From assembly GCA_017444245.1 (NCBI GenBank), contig JAFSXD010000103.1, positions 1 to 34,965 on the forward strand: a stretch of DNA of 34,965 nucleotides. The letters run 5' to 3'. The notes below the pieces were generated by a model, which saw only the letters and a program-made list of their open reading frames with translations, was not told the DNA's origin and made no database searches. Each line of letters begins with the position of its first letter. The stretch's first letter is position 1. Source of the stretch: Selenomonadaceae bacterium (lineage in GTDB: Bacteria > Bacillota > Negativicutes > Selenomonadales > Selenomonadaceae). Below are positions 16,730-25,483 of the stretch, in pieces. Position numbers and translations under genes: made by a program.

Positions 16730-18982
16730 TCACACCTTCTCTTTTGATTCATCGGACTCGGAATTTTTTGATGAACTCAACACAACTTTCCTAAGTTTTT
16801 CCATAGCCTGCGCCACGTCGATAGGTTTTGCAATGTGATCATTCATTCCTGCATCTTTAGCCGCCTGTATGTCTTCGCTAAAAGCGTTTGCTGTCATCGC
16901 TATAATAGGAACTTTTGCAAGCCGCTCGTCTTCCAATTCGCGAATTTTTCTTGACGCCGTGTAGCCGTCCATTATCGGCATTTGCACATCCATAAGGACA
17001 ACGACGTATTCACCGCTTGACGCCGCAACTTTTTCAACCGCTTGCTTGCCGTTCTCCGCCACGTCGACGATAAAGCCCACGTCTTCCAAAATCATTTTTG
17101 CAATTTCTCTGTTAACTTCAATGTCATCAACCAAGAGCAAGTGAAGTGAATCAAAACTTACCTCATCAACTTGTTCATTTTCGCTTAAACTGTTTTCAAA
17201 TGATTTGTCCGAAAGTTTAAAGCTGACGTTTATGATAAACTCCGTGCCTTGATTGGGCGCGGTTTCAACTTCGATAGTGCCGCCCATCATGTCGACAATG
17301 CTTTTGGTAATTGCCATGCCCAAGCCCGTGCCTTGTATGCCGCTTACGGTGGACGTTCGCTCGCGTTCAAACGCATCAAAAACTTTCGCCTTAAACTCCG
17401 CCGTCATGCCAATGCCGCTGTCCTTCACGCGCAATTCATAGTTGCCGACGTTATTTTCCGCGTCGCCGATTTGTGTAAGTTTCACGCTAATTTTTCCGCC
17501 GTTGGGAGTGAATTTATATGCGTTGCTAAGTAGATTTAAAATTACTCTGTTCAAACGATTTTTGTCACACAAAACGTACGGATTTTTTATCTGCGAAGTG
17601 TCAACGGAAAAATCTATTTCCTTGCCTTGCATTTGGGTATCGAACATGTCGTAAATTTCAGCCATTGACTTTTTTAAATCCATGTCGATTGGATCGAGTT
17701 CCATTTTTCCGCTTTCGATTCGGCTCATATCGAGTATGTCATTAATCAGCGAAAGAAGATGTTGACTTGAACTTTCAATCTTCGTCAAAAAATTTTTAAT
17801 CTCCGTCGCCGAAACATTTTTACGTTTAGCCAAATCAATGTAACCGATTATCGCATTCATCGGCGTGCGAATGTCATGGCTCATGTTGGAGAGGAATTGA
17901 GATTTTGCCTTGCTGCCTTCTTCTGCGCGAATTTTTGCGGCGATAAGTTCAGCCTGTTGCTTTTTCAACTCCTCTTGTTGACTGTTGATAGTTTCTAAAT
18001 TTTCTTGAAGGCGTATCGTGTAAGCGCGTTGAGTTTGAGAATTTCTGTACTGCAAGAAAATGTAAATGAAGAGTAAAAACAAGACGCCGACGCTAAGCGC
18101 AATGGAACTTGCAAGCCAAGGACGACTTTTTATCATTTGTGCAAGAGTTATATTTTCGTAGCGTTGGCTGATCCATTTTTGATCAAGCTCATCTAAGACG
18201 CCTTCCTGTTGCATTTGTATCAGCGAGGCGTTTACCTTCACGCGCAACATGGTATCTTCCGGATGCATTGCCAGCGTGCCGTAAACATGCATGACGGCGT
18301 AGCTTGGAAAAAATTCATCGAGGTGATATCTTTCCAGAAAAACATTTCCAATTTGTATTGGGCAAAGTGCAAATTCGTATTCGCCGCGCTTCAGTTCGGA
18401 AAAAATTGCGTCGTAAGTGGGAAGGTAAGCTACTTCGTCATCGAGACCGAGTCCCGGCATTTTGTGCAACGAGGCAACGCGCCGCCCGTAAAGATCAGCC
18501 ACAGAGGAAATTTCTTTTTTGCCGTAAACCACGTATTGTTTTTCAGTCGTGGGAAGGGTAGCTATTACATTCGGATTATTTACTATCATGTCCGATTCCA
18601 TGTTCATGATAATATCTGCGCGTCCCTCTTCAAATTCTTTTTGAACTTCGGCTGCCGTCATCAATCGCAAATCCAAATTCATTTTCATTCGGTTGGCAAT
18701 TTCATTCATCATCTCAACATCGAGCCCGGCGTAATTTCCGTTTCCGTCGACGTACGAATACGGTTCGTAGTCAATTTTCGTGACGACGTGCAAAGTTTTT
18801 TGGAAAGTGTTTTGCGCTTGAATTTCGACTGTCGGCTTGGGCTTGAACACGTCGAAAACGATTAAGTATGTCACGACACAAATTAAAAGCACGATAACGG
18901 ACAGAACCACAGCTGCCGTTATAACTCTGTTCTTTTTTTCAAAATATCTCGTCTGAATTTCTACAGGTGGCGGTTTATCCAT
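16730..18982 (-). CDS. Hybrid histidine kinase with periplasmic solute-binding sensor (BvgS/EvgS-like)
   Basis: 750 residues. Membrane segment about 20-43, then a family-3 solute-binding domain about 62-285 (LHVVTKIDYEPYSYVDG, GLDVEMMNEIANRM, ADIIMNMESD), membrane segment about 290-311 and a coiled-coil linker (ENLETINSQQEELKKQQ). HisKA has His369 in SNMSHDIRTPMNAIIGY; HATPase has NLLSNAYKFTPNGG, DSGIGM and GTGLGMAI. The receiver has Asp665 in VVLMDVQMPIMDG. No HPt domain. ATG 18982 follows AAGGAAG by eight bases. The sensor domain suggests detection of an amino acid or similar small solute outside the membrane. Its start lies just beyond the hairpin end of the recombinase element at 19030-19047. 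Confidence 0.93.
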   Translation of the reverse strand: MDKPPPVEIQTRYFEKKNRVITAAVVLSVIVLLICVVTYLIVFDVFKPKPTVEIQAQNTFQKTLHVVTKIDYEPYSYVDGNGNYAGLDVEMMNEIANRMKMNLDLRLMTAAEVQKEFEEGRADIIMNMESDMIVNNPNVIATLPTTEKQYVVYGKKEISSVADLYGRRVASLHKMPGLGLDDEVAYLPTYDAIFSELKRGEYEFALCPIQIGNVFLERYHLDEFFPSYAVMHVYGTLAMHPEDTMLRVKVNASLIQMQQEGVLDELDQKWISQRYENITLAQMIKSRPWLASSIALSVGVLFLLFIYIFLQYRNSQTQRAYTIRLQENLETINSQQEELKKQQAELIAAKIRAEEGSKAKSQFLSNMSHDIRTPMNAIIGYIDLAKRKNVSATEIKNFLTKIESSSQHLLSLINDILDMSRIESGKMELDPIDMDLKKSMAEIYDMFDTQMQGKEIDFSVDTSQIKNPYVLCDKNRLNRVILNLLSNAYKFTPNGGKISVKLTQIGDAENNVGNYELRVKDSGIGMTAEFKAKVFDAFERERTSTVSGIQGTGLGMAITKSIVDMMGGTIEVETAPNQGTEFIINVSFKLSDKSFENSLSENEQVDEVSFDSLHLLLVDDIEVNREIAKMILEDVGFIVDVAENGKQAVEKVAASSGEYVVVLMDVQMPIMDGYTASRKIRELEDERLAKVPIIAMTANAFSEDIQAAKDAGMNDHIAKPIDVAQAMEKLRKVVLSSSKNSESDESKEKV

Positions 18983-19029
18983 CGCGCGCGCTTCCTTCTA
19001 AAAAACTGAAATTATCATGCTGTGAAAAT

Positions 19030-19047
19030 CCCCGCTTGAGGGCAGGG
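19030..19047 (-). other. Hairpin resembling the right end of IS605/IS607-type elements
   Basis: On the minus strand it reads CCCTGCCCTCAAGCGGGG: a six-pair stem (one G-T pair) with loop CCTCAA, 14 bases after the tnpA stop. Similar CAAG-containing hairpins end many tnpB-bearing elements. The match is from memory of such ends and no element boundary is proven. Confidence 0.45.
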
Positions 19048-19060
19048 AACGAATAATTTT

Positions 19061-19663
19061 TCAATTCTCGTCGGCGTCGGTTATTGCCTCTTTGATTTTT
19101 CTCAATCGCCTGCGATTCTTACTTAAATTCATTGAATAACAACGCAACAAACTCACGATCTCTTCAAAAATTTCCTGTGCATCAAGTTTCACCGAGCCGA
19201 CTTCACTCATCACGACAATTTCACAGTTGTACTTTTGAAACAAGTGCTGAAAAAAATCAAAGCCGACACGCGAAAGGCGATCCTTGTAATTGACAACGAC
19301 TCTTTCGATTTTTCCTTCGATAACTTCATCAAGCATTTCAAAAAAATCATTTCGTTTTTCAAAATTTATTCCGCCGGACGTATCCGAATAAATATCCGCA
19401 ATTATGTAACCGTTGGCAAAGCAAAATTGTTTGAGACTTTCAATTTGATTTTCCAAATCAGATTTTTGCTTGGAGGTTGAAACTCTGGCGTAAATTACAG
19501 TTTTTCTTTTAATCCCTTTGTTCAAAAATTTATAAACGTCTTCTTCGTTGTAGTCATAACGCTTGTTTGGCAAAACATTAACTCGAATGATTCCTTCTTT
19601 GACATACTTGGTTAACGTCGGTCGCGTTATTCCCAAAAGTCTGAGCACATCCTTAGCTAACAT
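19061..19663 (-). CDS. tnpA: IS607-family serine recombinase/transposase TnpA
   Basis: 200 residues in the IS607 order: a MerR-type helix-turn-helix first (about 1-48, LGITRPTLTKYVKEGII, then a wing with RYDYNEEDVYKFL), followed by a serine-recombinase catalytic domain. The catalytic serine is Ser62 in IYARVSTSKQKSDLENQ; YKDRLSRVGFDFF holds the conserved arginines. The length is normal, so it appears intact. ATG 19663 follows AGGAGGTG by seven bases. The partner tnpB, usually directly downstream, is missing: the next gene is the solute-sensing kinase. It may be a derivative that lost tnpB, or one that never carried it. Confidence 0.9.
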   Translation of the reverse strand: MLAKDVLRLLGITRPTLTKYVKEGIIRVNVLPNKRYDYNEEDVYKFLNKGIKRKTVIYARVSTSKQKSDLENQIESLKQFCFANGYIIADIYSDTSGGINFEKRNDFFEMLDEVIEGKIERVVVNYKDRLSRVGFDFFQHLFQKYNCEIVVMSEVGSVKLDAQEIFEEIVSLLRCYSMNLSKNRRRLRKIKEAITDADEN

Positions 19664-19771
19664 AAGCTTTCACCTCCTGCGAAGGATTTTAACATTACAA
19701 TAATTGAGTGTCAATCGCTTTTAACGTTTTTAACATGTTTAAGAGCCGGTCTTTAGCAAACGCGTTCCAAC

Positions 19772-19800
19772 TTGACACGGTAATTGCTTTTGAGTAAAAT
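19772..19800 (+). promoter_or_regulatory. Sigma-70/A-type promoter of the solute-binding lipoprotein gene
   Basis: TTGACA (19772-19777), a 17-base spacer, then TAAAAT (19795-19800), 44 bases ahead of the GTG start. It has the same hexamers and spacing as the pyrH promoter. Confidence 0.82.
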
Positions 19801-19844
19801 CCAACTAAAAATTTTCACAAAAATGTATGGGGAGAAGGACAGAC

Positions 19845-20873
19845 GTGTTAAAAAAAATTACCAGCCTGTGTATCGCGGCGGGCATCGCGTTAGCTTCGGT
19901 AATGCTTAGCGGTTGCGGCGCGGACGACGGCAAAAAAGAAGGCGGAAAAAATTTAAGCAACAAACTTGTCATTTACACTTCAATGAAAGAATCTTTAATC
20001 GGCGGAATTGTCGACGGTTTCAAAGCGAAATATCCTGACATTGACGTAGATTATCAGTCGGCGGGCGCGGGAAAAATCATGGCTAAGCTTGAGGCAGAAC
20101 AGCAAAGCGGTCACATCATGGCGGACGTCATCTGGACGAGTGAAGTTCCGGATTTTTATCAAATGCGCAATGACGGAATGCTTGAAAAGTATCAGCCAAC
20201 CGTATTGGACGAAATTTTAAATCCCTTCGATGATTACGACGGCTCATTCACGGCGGCACGTCTTGGGACGTTGGGTATCGTGATAAATACTGAAAAAGTT
20301 TCTACGCCGCCGGCAGGTTGGGAAGAAATTGCGACAAGTCCCACATACAAGGACGCTTTCGGAATTGCCGACCCCGCGCTTTCAGGTACGGCTTACATGA
20401 GCGTGGCACTTCTTGAAAAACAATTTGGTTGGGATTACTTTATTCGTCTTCACGACAACGGCGCGATTAAAAGCAAAGGTTCGGGGCGCGTGGTTGACGA
20501 CACGGCTAACGGCACATTGAATGCTTGTCTCGGCGTCGATTACATAACCGCCAACAAAATTGATAAGGGCGCGCCGCTCAAAATGATTTACATGCCGGAA
20601 AGTATCATGATTCCCAGTCCCGTTGCAATTTTCAAAGACTCTGAACACAAAGAGGCGGCAAAAAAATTTGTCGATTACGTTTTGTCCCAAGAGGCTCAAC
20701 AGAAAGTTGCAAACGCCGGTACAGTTCCCGTTCGTACTGATGTGACAATGCCGGAAAGATATAATTTGCCGACGCCGGAACAGGCAATGCAAAACAGCAT
20801 AAAAATTAATTACGTTGAAATTCTTCCGCACAAGGAAGAAAATATCCGTAAGTTTTCCAACCTTTTTAAGTGA
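19845..20873 (+). CDS. ABC transporter solute-binding lipoprotein (Fe3+/phosphonate-type)
   Basis: 342 residues from GTG 19845, five bases after AAGGA. An ATG 18 bases earlier would put the ribosome site inside the gene. Lipoprotein signal MLKKITSLCIAAGIALASVM with lipobox LSGC (Cys24). The mature protein has the family-1/6 solute-binding look of iron(III), putrescine or 2-aminoethylphosphonate binders: KLVIYTSMKESLIGGIVDGF, VDYQSAGAGKIMAKLEAE, DVIWTSEVPDFYQMR and LSQEAQQKVANAGTVPVRTD. No permease or ATPase gene is near, so it is an orphan binding protein here; it might serve a transporter elsewhere or the solute-sensing kinase. The ligand cannot be read from the sequence. Confidence 0.88.
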   Translation: MLKKITSLCIAAGIALASVMLSGCGADDGKKEGGKNLSNKLVIYTSMKESLIGGIVDGFKAKYPDIDVDYQSAGAGKIMAKLEAEQQSGHIMADVIWTSEVPDFYQMRNDGMLEKYQPTVLDEILNPFDDYDGSFTAARLGTLGIVINTEKVSTPPAGWEEIATSPTYKDAFGIADPALSGTAYMSVALLEKQFGWDYFIRLHDNGAIKSKGSGRVVDDTANGTLNACLGVDYITANKIDKGAPLKMIYMPESIMIPSPVAIFKDSEHKEAAKKFVDYVLSQEAQQKVANAGTVPVRTDVTMPERYNLPTPEQAMQNSIKINYVEILPHKEENIRKFSNLFK

Positions 20874-20885
20874 GTAGAAAATTCC

Positions 20886-20925
20886 ATCGATCCATCGATC
20901 CATTGATCTATCGATCCATCGATCT
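20886..20925. repeat. Octamer tandem array, 5 x AT(C/T)GATC(C/T)
   Basis: Five octamers between the solute-binding gene and ilvD (ATCGATCC twice, ATTGATCT, ATCGATCC, ATCGATCT), ending five bases before the ilvD ribosome site AGGAGA. Here the flanking genes are on the + strand, yet the unit reads the same way on the + strand as in the arrays between minus-strand genes. Confidence 0.9.
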
Positions 20926-20945
20926 AAAATAGGAGAGTATGAAAA

Positions 20946-22598
20946 ATGAGAAGTGACGTAGTAAAAAAAGGCGCGACGCGTTGCGCACACAGATCCCTTT
21001 TCCACGCAAACGGTTTTGGCGCAGAAGAACTTTCACGCCCGCTGATTGGCGTCTGCAATTCATTCAACGAAATTATTCCAGGTCACATGCATTTGAAGTC
21101 CATAACAGAGGCGGCAAAGTTGGGCGTCGCGGCGGCGGGCGGCACTCCAATAGAATTTCCCGCAATAGGAGTTTGTGACGGCATCGCAATGGGGCACACG
21201 GGGATGAAATATTCTCTGGCTAGCCGTGAACTTATCGCAGATTCCATTGAGGCTGTGACAATGGCAAGCGGATTCGACGCGCTGATTTTAATTCCGAACT
21301 GCGATAAAGTTGTACCCGGCATGCTTATGGCGGCGGCGCGATTGAATATCCCGTCGATTATCGTAAGCGGCGGTCCAATGTTGGCGGGAAGATTTCACGG
21401 GCGAAATATCAGCGTAAGTCAATCTTTCGAGGCGGCAGGAAAATTTGCGGCGGGGCAAATGTCTTTGGAAGAGATGACGGAGCTTGAGTCGAAAGCATGT
21501 CCAGGTTGCGGCTCATGCGCGGGACTTTTCACGGCAAATACGATGAACTGTCTTAGCGAAGCGTTGGGCATGGCGTTGGCTGGAAACGGAACAATTCCTG
21601 CCGCGTACAATGGCGCACGTTTAATTTTGGCGAAACGCGCCGCAAAAGTTTTGTTGGACATGCTCAAGAAAAATATTCGCCCGCGTGACATTTTGACAAT
21701 GAAGGCGTTTGAAAATGCAATTACGGTTGACATGGGCATTGGCGGTTCGTCGAATACAGTTTTGCATTTAACGGCGATTGCCAACGAAGTCGGAATAAAA
21801 ATTCCTGCGACGCTGTTTGATGAAATTTCTGCGCGGACGCCGTACATCACGAAACTTAGCCCCGCAGGAACGAATCACATGCAAGACCTTGACGAGGCGG
21901 GCGGAATTTCTGCGGTTATGCATGAACTTTCAAAGAAAAATTTAATCCACCTTGACGCATTGACGGTTGAAGGGACGATTGGCGAACGTATCGAAGGCGC
22001 GGAAATTGAAAATCCCGAAGTGATTCACAGCGTCGATAATCCGTATCGTGCGACGGGCGGCATTGCGATTTTGCAAGGTAATCTTTGCCCTGATTATGCC
22101 GTTGTGAAGGCGTCGGCAGTCAAAGAAGACATGCTCGTTTACAAGGGAACGGCGCGCTGTTTCAATTCCGAAGAAGACGGCGTCAACGCGATTATGGAAG
22201 GAAAAATTCATGACGGCGACGTTGTTGTTATTCGCTACGAAGGACCGAAGGGCGGACCGGGCATGCAAGAAATGTTGAATCCTACGGCTGTCATCACGGG
22301 CATGGGTTTGAAGGTCGGTTTAATCACGGACGGAAGATTTAGCGGCGCAAGTCAAGGCGCATGCATCGGGCACATTTCACCGGAGGCAATGGAAGGCGGC
22401 GTTATCGCGCTGATTGAGGACGGCGATATAATTTCAATCGACATTCCGAACAGAAAATTGGAACTTGAAGTCAGCGACGAGGAACTTGCCAGACGTCGCG
22501 CTAATTGGGTTAAGCCTGAACCGAAAATTAAGACGGGCTATCTTGCACGCTACGCAAAACTTACAACTTCTGCGTCGACGGGCGCGGTTGTCATTTAA
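20946..22598 (+). CDS. ilvD: Dihydroxy-acid dehydratase
   Basis: Dehydrates 2,3-dihydroxy acids to 2-oxo acids in valine, isoleucine and leucine synthesis; an iron-sulfur enzyme. 550 residues, normal length. [36 protein letters not shown] (Cys119) and [18 protein letters not shown] (Cys185/188/191) carry the cluster and metal ligands. [20 protein letters not shown] and [11 protein letters not shown] are near the C-terminus. ATG 20946 lies nine bases after AGGAGA. There are no other ilv genes in the window and I see no T-box or leader peptide in the short upstream gap, which holds the octamer array. Confidence 0.97.
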   Translation: MRSDVVKKGATRCAHRSLFHANGFGAEELSRPLIGVCNSFNEIIPGHMHLKSITEAAKLGVAAAGGTPIEFPAIGVCDGIAMGHTGMKYSLASRELIADSIEAVTMASGFDALILIPNCDKVVPGMLMAAARLNIPSIIVSGGPMLAGRFHGRNISVSQSFEAAGKFAAGQMSLEEMTELESKACPGCGSCAGLFTANTMNCLSEALGMALAGNGTIPAAYNGARLILAKRAAKVLLDMLKKNIRPRDILTMKAFENAITVDMGIGGSSNTVLHLTAIANEVGIKIPATLFDEISARTPYITKLSPAGTNHMQDLDEAGGISAVMHELSKKNLIHLDALTVEGTIGERIEGAEIENPEVIHSVDNPYRATGGIAILQGNLCPDYAVVKASAVKEDMLVYKGTARCFNSEEDGVNAIMEGKIHDGDVVVIRYEGPKGGPGMQEMLNPTAVITGMGLKVGLITDGRFSGASQGACIGHISPEAMEGGVIALIEDGDIISIDIPNRKLELEVSDEELARRRANWVKPEPKIKTGYLARYAKLTTSASTGAVVI

Positions 22599-22599
22599 A

Positions 22600-22627
22600 A
22601 ATCTAAAACTAAAAGCTAGAAGTTAAA
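22600..22627. repeat. Degenerate heptamer array
   Basis: Four loosely conserved heptamers (AATCTAA, AACTAAA, AGCTAGA, AGTTAAA) directly after the ilvD stop and directly before the AAGGAAG ribosome site of the Uma2 gene. They match the AGCTAAA form seen at 31724-31744. Confidence 0.55.
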
Positions 22628-22642
22628 AAGGAAGTGAGAGAA

Positions 22643-23224
22643 ATGTTGTTGAATGAAGCTTTGAATCGTGACTACGAAATTATCGGAGGCGAAAAATTTA
22701 TGGCACCAATGCCAAGACTTAATCACAGCGGCATAGTTCTGCGTTTAGCCGCAAGAATTTTTAATTACATTGACCTTAATAAGTACGGCTATGTTTTCAC
22801 CGACAATGTTGACGTGCATTTTCCCGACGGAAACCTTCTCGATCCGGATTTGGTTGTTGTCACTAAAGAAAATGAAAAAATCCTTGATTGGGGGGGTGCG
22901 ATTTATGGCGTACCCGACATGGTCGTTGAAGTTTTGTCGCCCTCCACTCGCACGAGAGATTTGACGATTAAGAAAGACATTTACGAATCAAACGGCGTTA
23001 AAGAATATTGGATTGTCGATCCGTACATGAGAACCGTCGACGTTTACATTTTGCGCAACGGCAAGTACGAACTTGACGGCTCTTATACAAAATTTGATTC
23101 TTACGAATGGGAAAATCTTAGCGACAAAGAAAAAGCCGAATACAAGTCCGAGATTAAAGTTTCAATCTTTGAAGATTTATTCATCAAGGTTGACGACATT
23201 TTCTCTTGGGGCTACGAAGACTGA
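22643..23224 (+). CDS. Uma2-family (DUF820) putative nuclease-fold protein, copy 1
   Basis: 193 residues from ATG 22643, eight bases after GGAAG. Uma2 proteins have a PD-(D/E)XK nuclease fold, abundant in cyanobacteria and some Firmicutes, with uncertain function. Here DPDLVVVTKE and GVPDMVVEVLSPSTRTRD hold the acidic residues, followed by KKDIYESNGVKEYWIVDP. The C-terminus (SIFEDLFIKVDDIFSWGY) is almost identical to copy 2. A run of seven G at 22890-22896 (codons for Trp-Gly-Gly) is in frame. It stands at the left edge of the polysaccharide cassette; copies 2 and 3 stand near its right edge. Confidence 0.85.
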   Translation: MLLNEALNRDYEIIGGEKFMAPMPRLNHSGIVLRLAARIFNYIDLNKYGYVFTDNVDVHFPDGNLLDPDLVVVTKENEKILDWGGAIYGVPDMVVEVLSPSTRTRDLTIKKDIYESNGVKEYWIVDPYMRTVDVYILRNGKYELDGSYTKFDSYEWENLSDKEKAEYKSEIKVSIFEDLFIKVDDIFSWGYED

Positions 23225-23236
23225 AAGGAGAATTTT

Positions 23237-24346
23237 ATGGTCGATACGCCTTTTTTTTCAATTATCGTTCCTGTCTACAACGCCGAACGTTACATAAGAA
23301 TTTGCATCAACAGTATCTTGGAGCAAACTTTTAAAGATTTTGAAATTATAATCGTTGACGACGCCTCAACAGATAATTCTTACAAAATTTGCAAAGAACT
23401 TTACGGCGAAAATGAACGCGTTAAACTTTTTCGCCACAAAAAAAATTTGGGCTTTCCTTCATTCGGCAGAAACGAGGGAATTGAAAAAGCTCGCGGCGAA
23501 TACATTTGGTTCGTTGACAACGACGACGCAATATTGCCCAATGCTCTTGAAAAATTGCACAAAGCCGCGCAACTTGACGGAGGAGTAGACGCAATTCATT
23601 TGCTTGGGCGTTACACCACTCCTCAGGACGACGACAAGCCAATTAATTTAACCGAATTAACTTTGCACTTGGAGAATAGACCGGAAGGTTTTTTAGATGA
23701 GAATATTGAGAAAAGGTTAACTGAAAATTGGGCTACTAATAGAATTTGGCTTGCTACTTGGATGGGTTGCTATAAACGGAAATTTTTGAATGAAAATAAA
23801 ATCAGATTTTCCCATCAGCGCGGTGAGGATGTTCCCGTTGCCTTTGCAGCAATGTGTTTTGCAAAAAAATATTTTATGTTGAGAGATTCGGTTTATATTT
23901 GGCGTCAACTTGAAGAATCACTGTCTCATCAAAAAAATCTTGCTCAACTTCGCAACTGCATATTCAGCATATCCAAATGTGCTGTCCAAATTTCAGAATA
24001 CATTTTGCGTATTCCGCAAATTCGTGATAACCGGATATTAAGGGAACAATGCATGATACAAAGCATCACGAATCACTTTCATGAAGTGATATTTCCGCTT
24101 TACAACAGCGGGCAAGTTTCGCCTGAACTGGATCAAGCTGTTTATGAGGCACTGCTTCCAATTTTTGGAGAAAATACTACACTCTTTAAATACTTTTTTC
24201 ATGGATTCAATACGATGTGGCGTCAGGTGAATATTTTGGCGCAACAAAATTATTTATTGCGGCAAAAAGACGAGCTCATTGCGCAGCAGAGCAAATTACT
24301 TGAACAGATGAACTCTTTGCTGGCACAACAAAACCTTAGCGAATGA
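23237..24346 (+). CDS. Family 2 glycosyltransferase
   Basis: 369 residues, ATG six bases after AGGAG. GT-A fold: FSIIVPVYNAERYI at the N-terminus, IIVDDASTDNS (41-42 Asp-Asp), then RNEGIEKARGEYIWFVDNDD with the metal-binding DNDD at 94-97. It should transfer a sugar from a nucleotide donor to a cell-surface glycan at the inner face of the membrane; donor and acceptor are unknown. There is no membrane segment. The last 35 residues are a Gln/Leu-rich heptad tail (QQSKLLEQMNSLLAQQN) that resembles the start of the next protein, LicD. Codon use in 23,240-27,000 looks less biased to K-I-F runs than in neighbouring genes, hinting at a separate origin. Confidence 0.9.
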   Translation: MVDTPFFSIIVPVYNAERYIRICINSILEQTFKDFEIIIVDDASTDNSYKICKELYGENERVKLFRHKKNLGFPSFGRNEGIEKARGEYIWFVDNDDAILPNALEKLHKAAQLDGGVDAIHLLGRYTTPQDDDKPINLTELTLHLENRPEGFLDENIEKRLTENWATNRIWLATWMGCYKRKFLNENKIRFSHQRGEDVPVAFAAMCFAKKYFMLRDSVYIWRQLEESLSHQKNLAQLRNCIFSISKCAVQISEYILRIPQIRDNRILREQCMIQSITNHFHEVIFPLYNSGQVSPELDQAVYEALLPIFGENTTLFKYFFHGFNTMWRQVNILAQQNYLLRQKDELIAQQSKLLEQMNSLLAQQNLSE

Positions 24347-24367
24347 ATTTAACGGAGTGATTAATTT

Positions 24368-25462
24368 TTGGAAAATCCTACTGAAACTTTGATTCAACAA
24401 AACAAATTGCTTGAAGGACAAAACAAATTACTTGGACAAATAAACGACTTACTGACGCGGCGAAAATCTCCTTCCAAAGAAATTTTCGTGGACAATATCG
24501 ACCGTGACGAAATGCGAAACGGTTTTTTGGTGACAAGTCACAGGAAAAAACTTTGGAATGTACAAATTGGACTGATAAACGAATTTGCTCGGATATGTAA
24601 AAAACATAATCTGACATGGTTTGCTTGCGGAGGGACGCTTTTGGGCGCGGCACGTCACAAAGGTTTCATTCCTTGGGACGATGACGTTGATGTTGCGATG
24701 ATGCGCCCCGATTACAATAAATTTCTTAGCATTGCTGCGGAAGAAATTAAGTATCCGTACTTCTTAGACAACTGGTATAACTACACCATTGAGAGTGAAG
24801 AAATTCCCGAAGAAAAAAACGCTCCCAAATTTCAATACATTTCGCGTGAACTCGAAATGAAAAGACCAATGCGATGGTTTACGCAATGGCCCTCTTTTCG
24901 GATTCGCGATAGCCGCACAACATTTGCAGAGGGCGATTTTATCGGAGTAAACACAATACATCAGGGAATTTGGATCGACGTTTTTCCGTTTGACGTTATG
25001 CCGCCTTTTACAGAGGATAAACATAAGGCGAATTTTGAAACGGCACGAGAACTTTTAATGGCAACTGCCACGCCACGAGTAATAAAGCAGTTTATGGATA
25101 GTAAACAGCCACTTTTAATATCCTACGATGAATTGAATAAATTTCTCAAGCTCCCCTACAGGCAACGCGGTCTCCAATTTGACGCTTTTGCCGAAAAAAT
25201 TTTCTTTCAATCTGAAAAAATCGGAGACATGAGAAATTACGCAATATTTGAGGGCTGTACGTATGACACAAAAGATTTTGAAAAGATCGTTCACCTGCCA
25301 TTTGAAAATATTGAAATATGTGCGCCGTCGAATTGGGATAACGTTTTAAAAACTCTATACGGTAATTGGCATGAAATGAAAATAACTCACAACCATTCAA
25401 TCGAATGGAGCGCGGATATTCCGTACAACGAATATTACAGAACTTCGGCGTACTTTAAATAA
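24368..25462 (+). CDS. LicD-family phosphotransferase
   Basis: 364 residues from TTG 24368, ten bases after GGAG. LicD proteins have a nucleotidyltransferase-like fold and move phosphocholine or a pentitol phosphate from a CDP donor onto surface glycans; the family includes mammalian fukutin/FKRP. The core is WFACGGTLLGAARHKGFIPW followed by DDDVDVAMM (104-112), with the metal-binding aspartates. GIWIDVFPFDVMP is a further family segment. Residues 9-30 form a heptad head (QQNKLLEGQNKLLGQINDLL) similar to the tail of the glycosyltransferase upstream. The IspD/TarI-type cytidylyltransferase genes directly downstream suggest that a CDP-pentitol is the donor. Confidence 0.88.
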   Translation: MENPTETLIQQNKLLEGQNKLLGQINDLLTRRKSPSKEIFVDNIDRDEMRNGFLVTSHRKKLWNVQIGLINEFARICKKHNLTWFACGGTLLGAARHKGFIPWDDDVDVAMMRPDYNKFLSIAAEEIKYPYFLDNWYNYTIESEEIPEEKNAPKFQYISRELEMKRPMRWFTQWPSFRIRDSRTTFAEGDFIGVNTIHQGIWIDVFPFDVMPPFTEDKHKANFETARELLMATATPRVIKQFMDSKQPLLISYDELNKFLKLPYRQRGLQFDAFAEKIFFQSEKIGDMRNYAIFEGCTYDTKDFEKIVHLPFENIEICAPSNWDNVLKTLYGNWHEMKITHNHSIEWSADIPYNEYYRTSAYFK

Positions 25463-25483
25463 ATTCACAAGGGAGACAAAATC

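Larger units (their letters stand above)
19030..19740 (-). mobile_element. IS607-like element with tnpA only
   Basis: The recombinase gene is flanked on its 5' side by three copies of TTTAAC (19688-19693, 19720-19725, 19729-19734), which could be TnpA-binding repeats. On its 3' side is the hairpin at 19030-19047. No tnpB is present. IS607 elements make no target duplication, so the ends cannot be fixed from one sequence; the limits given are approximate. Confidence 0.45.

Noticed and set aside
18983-19029. Promoter for the solute-sensing kinase
   Set aside because: A GATAAT-like -10 exists but no -35 at the right distance.
20382-21005. Minus-strand open frame with a repeated DRWIDRSMDRWID segment
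   Set aside because: It runs opposite the solute-binding gene and reads through the octamer array; the repeat peptide is just the translated ATCGATCC array. No start context or family match.
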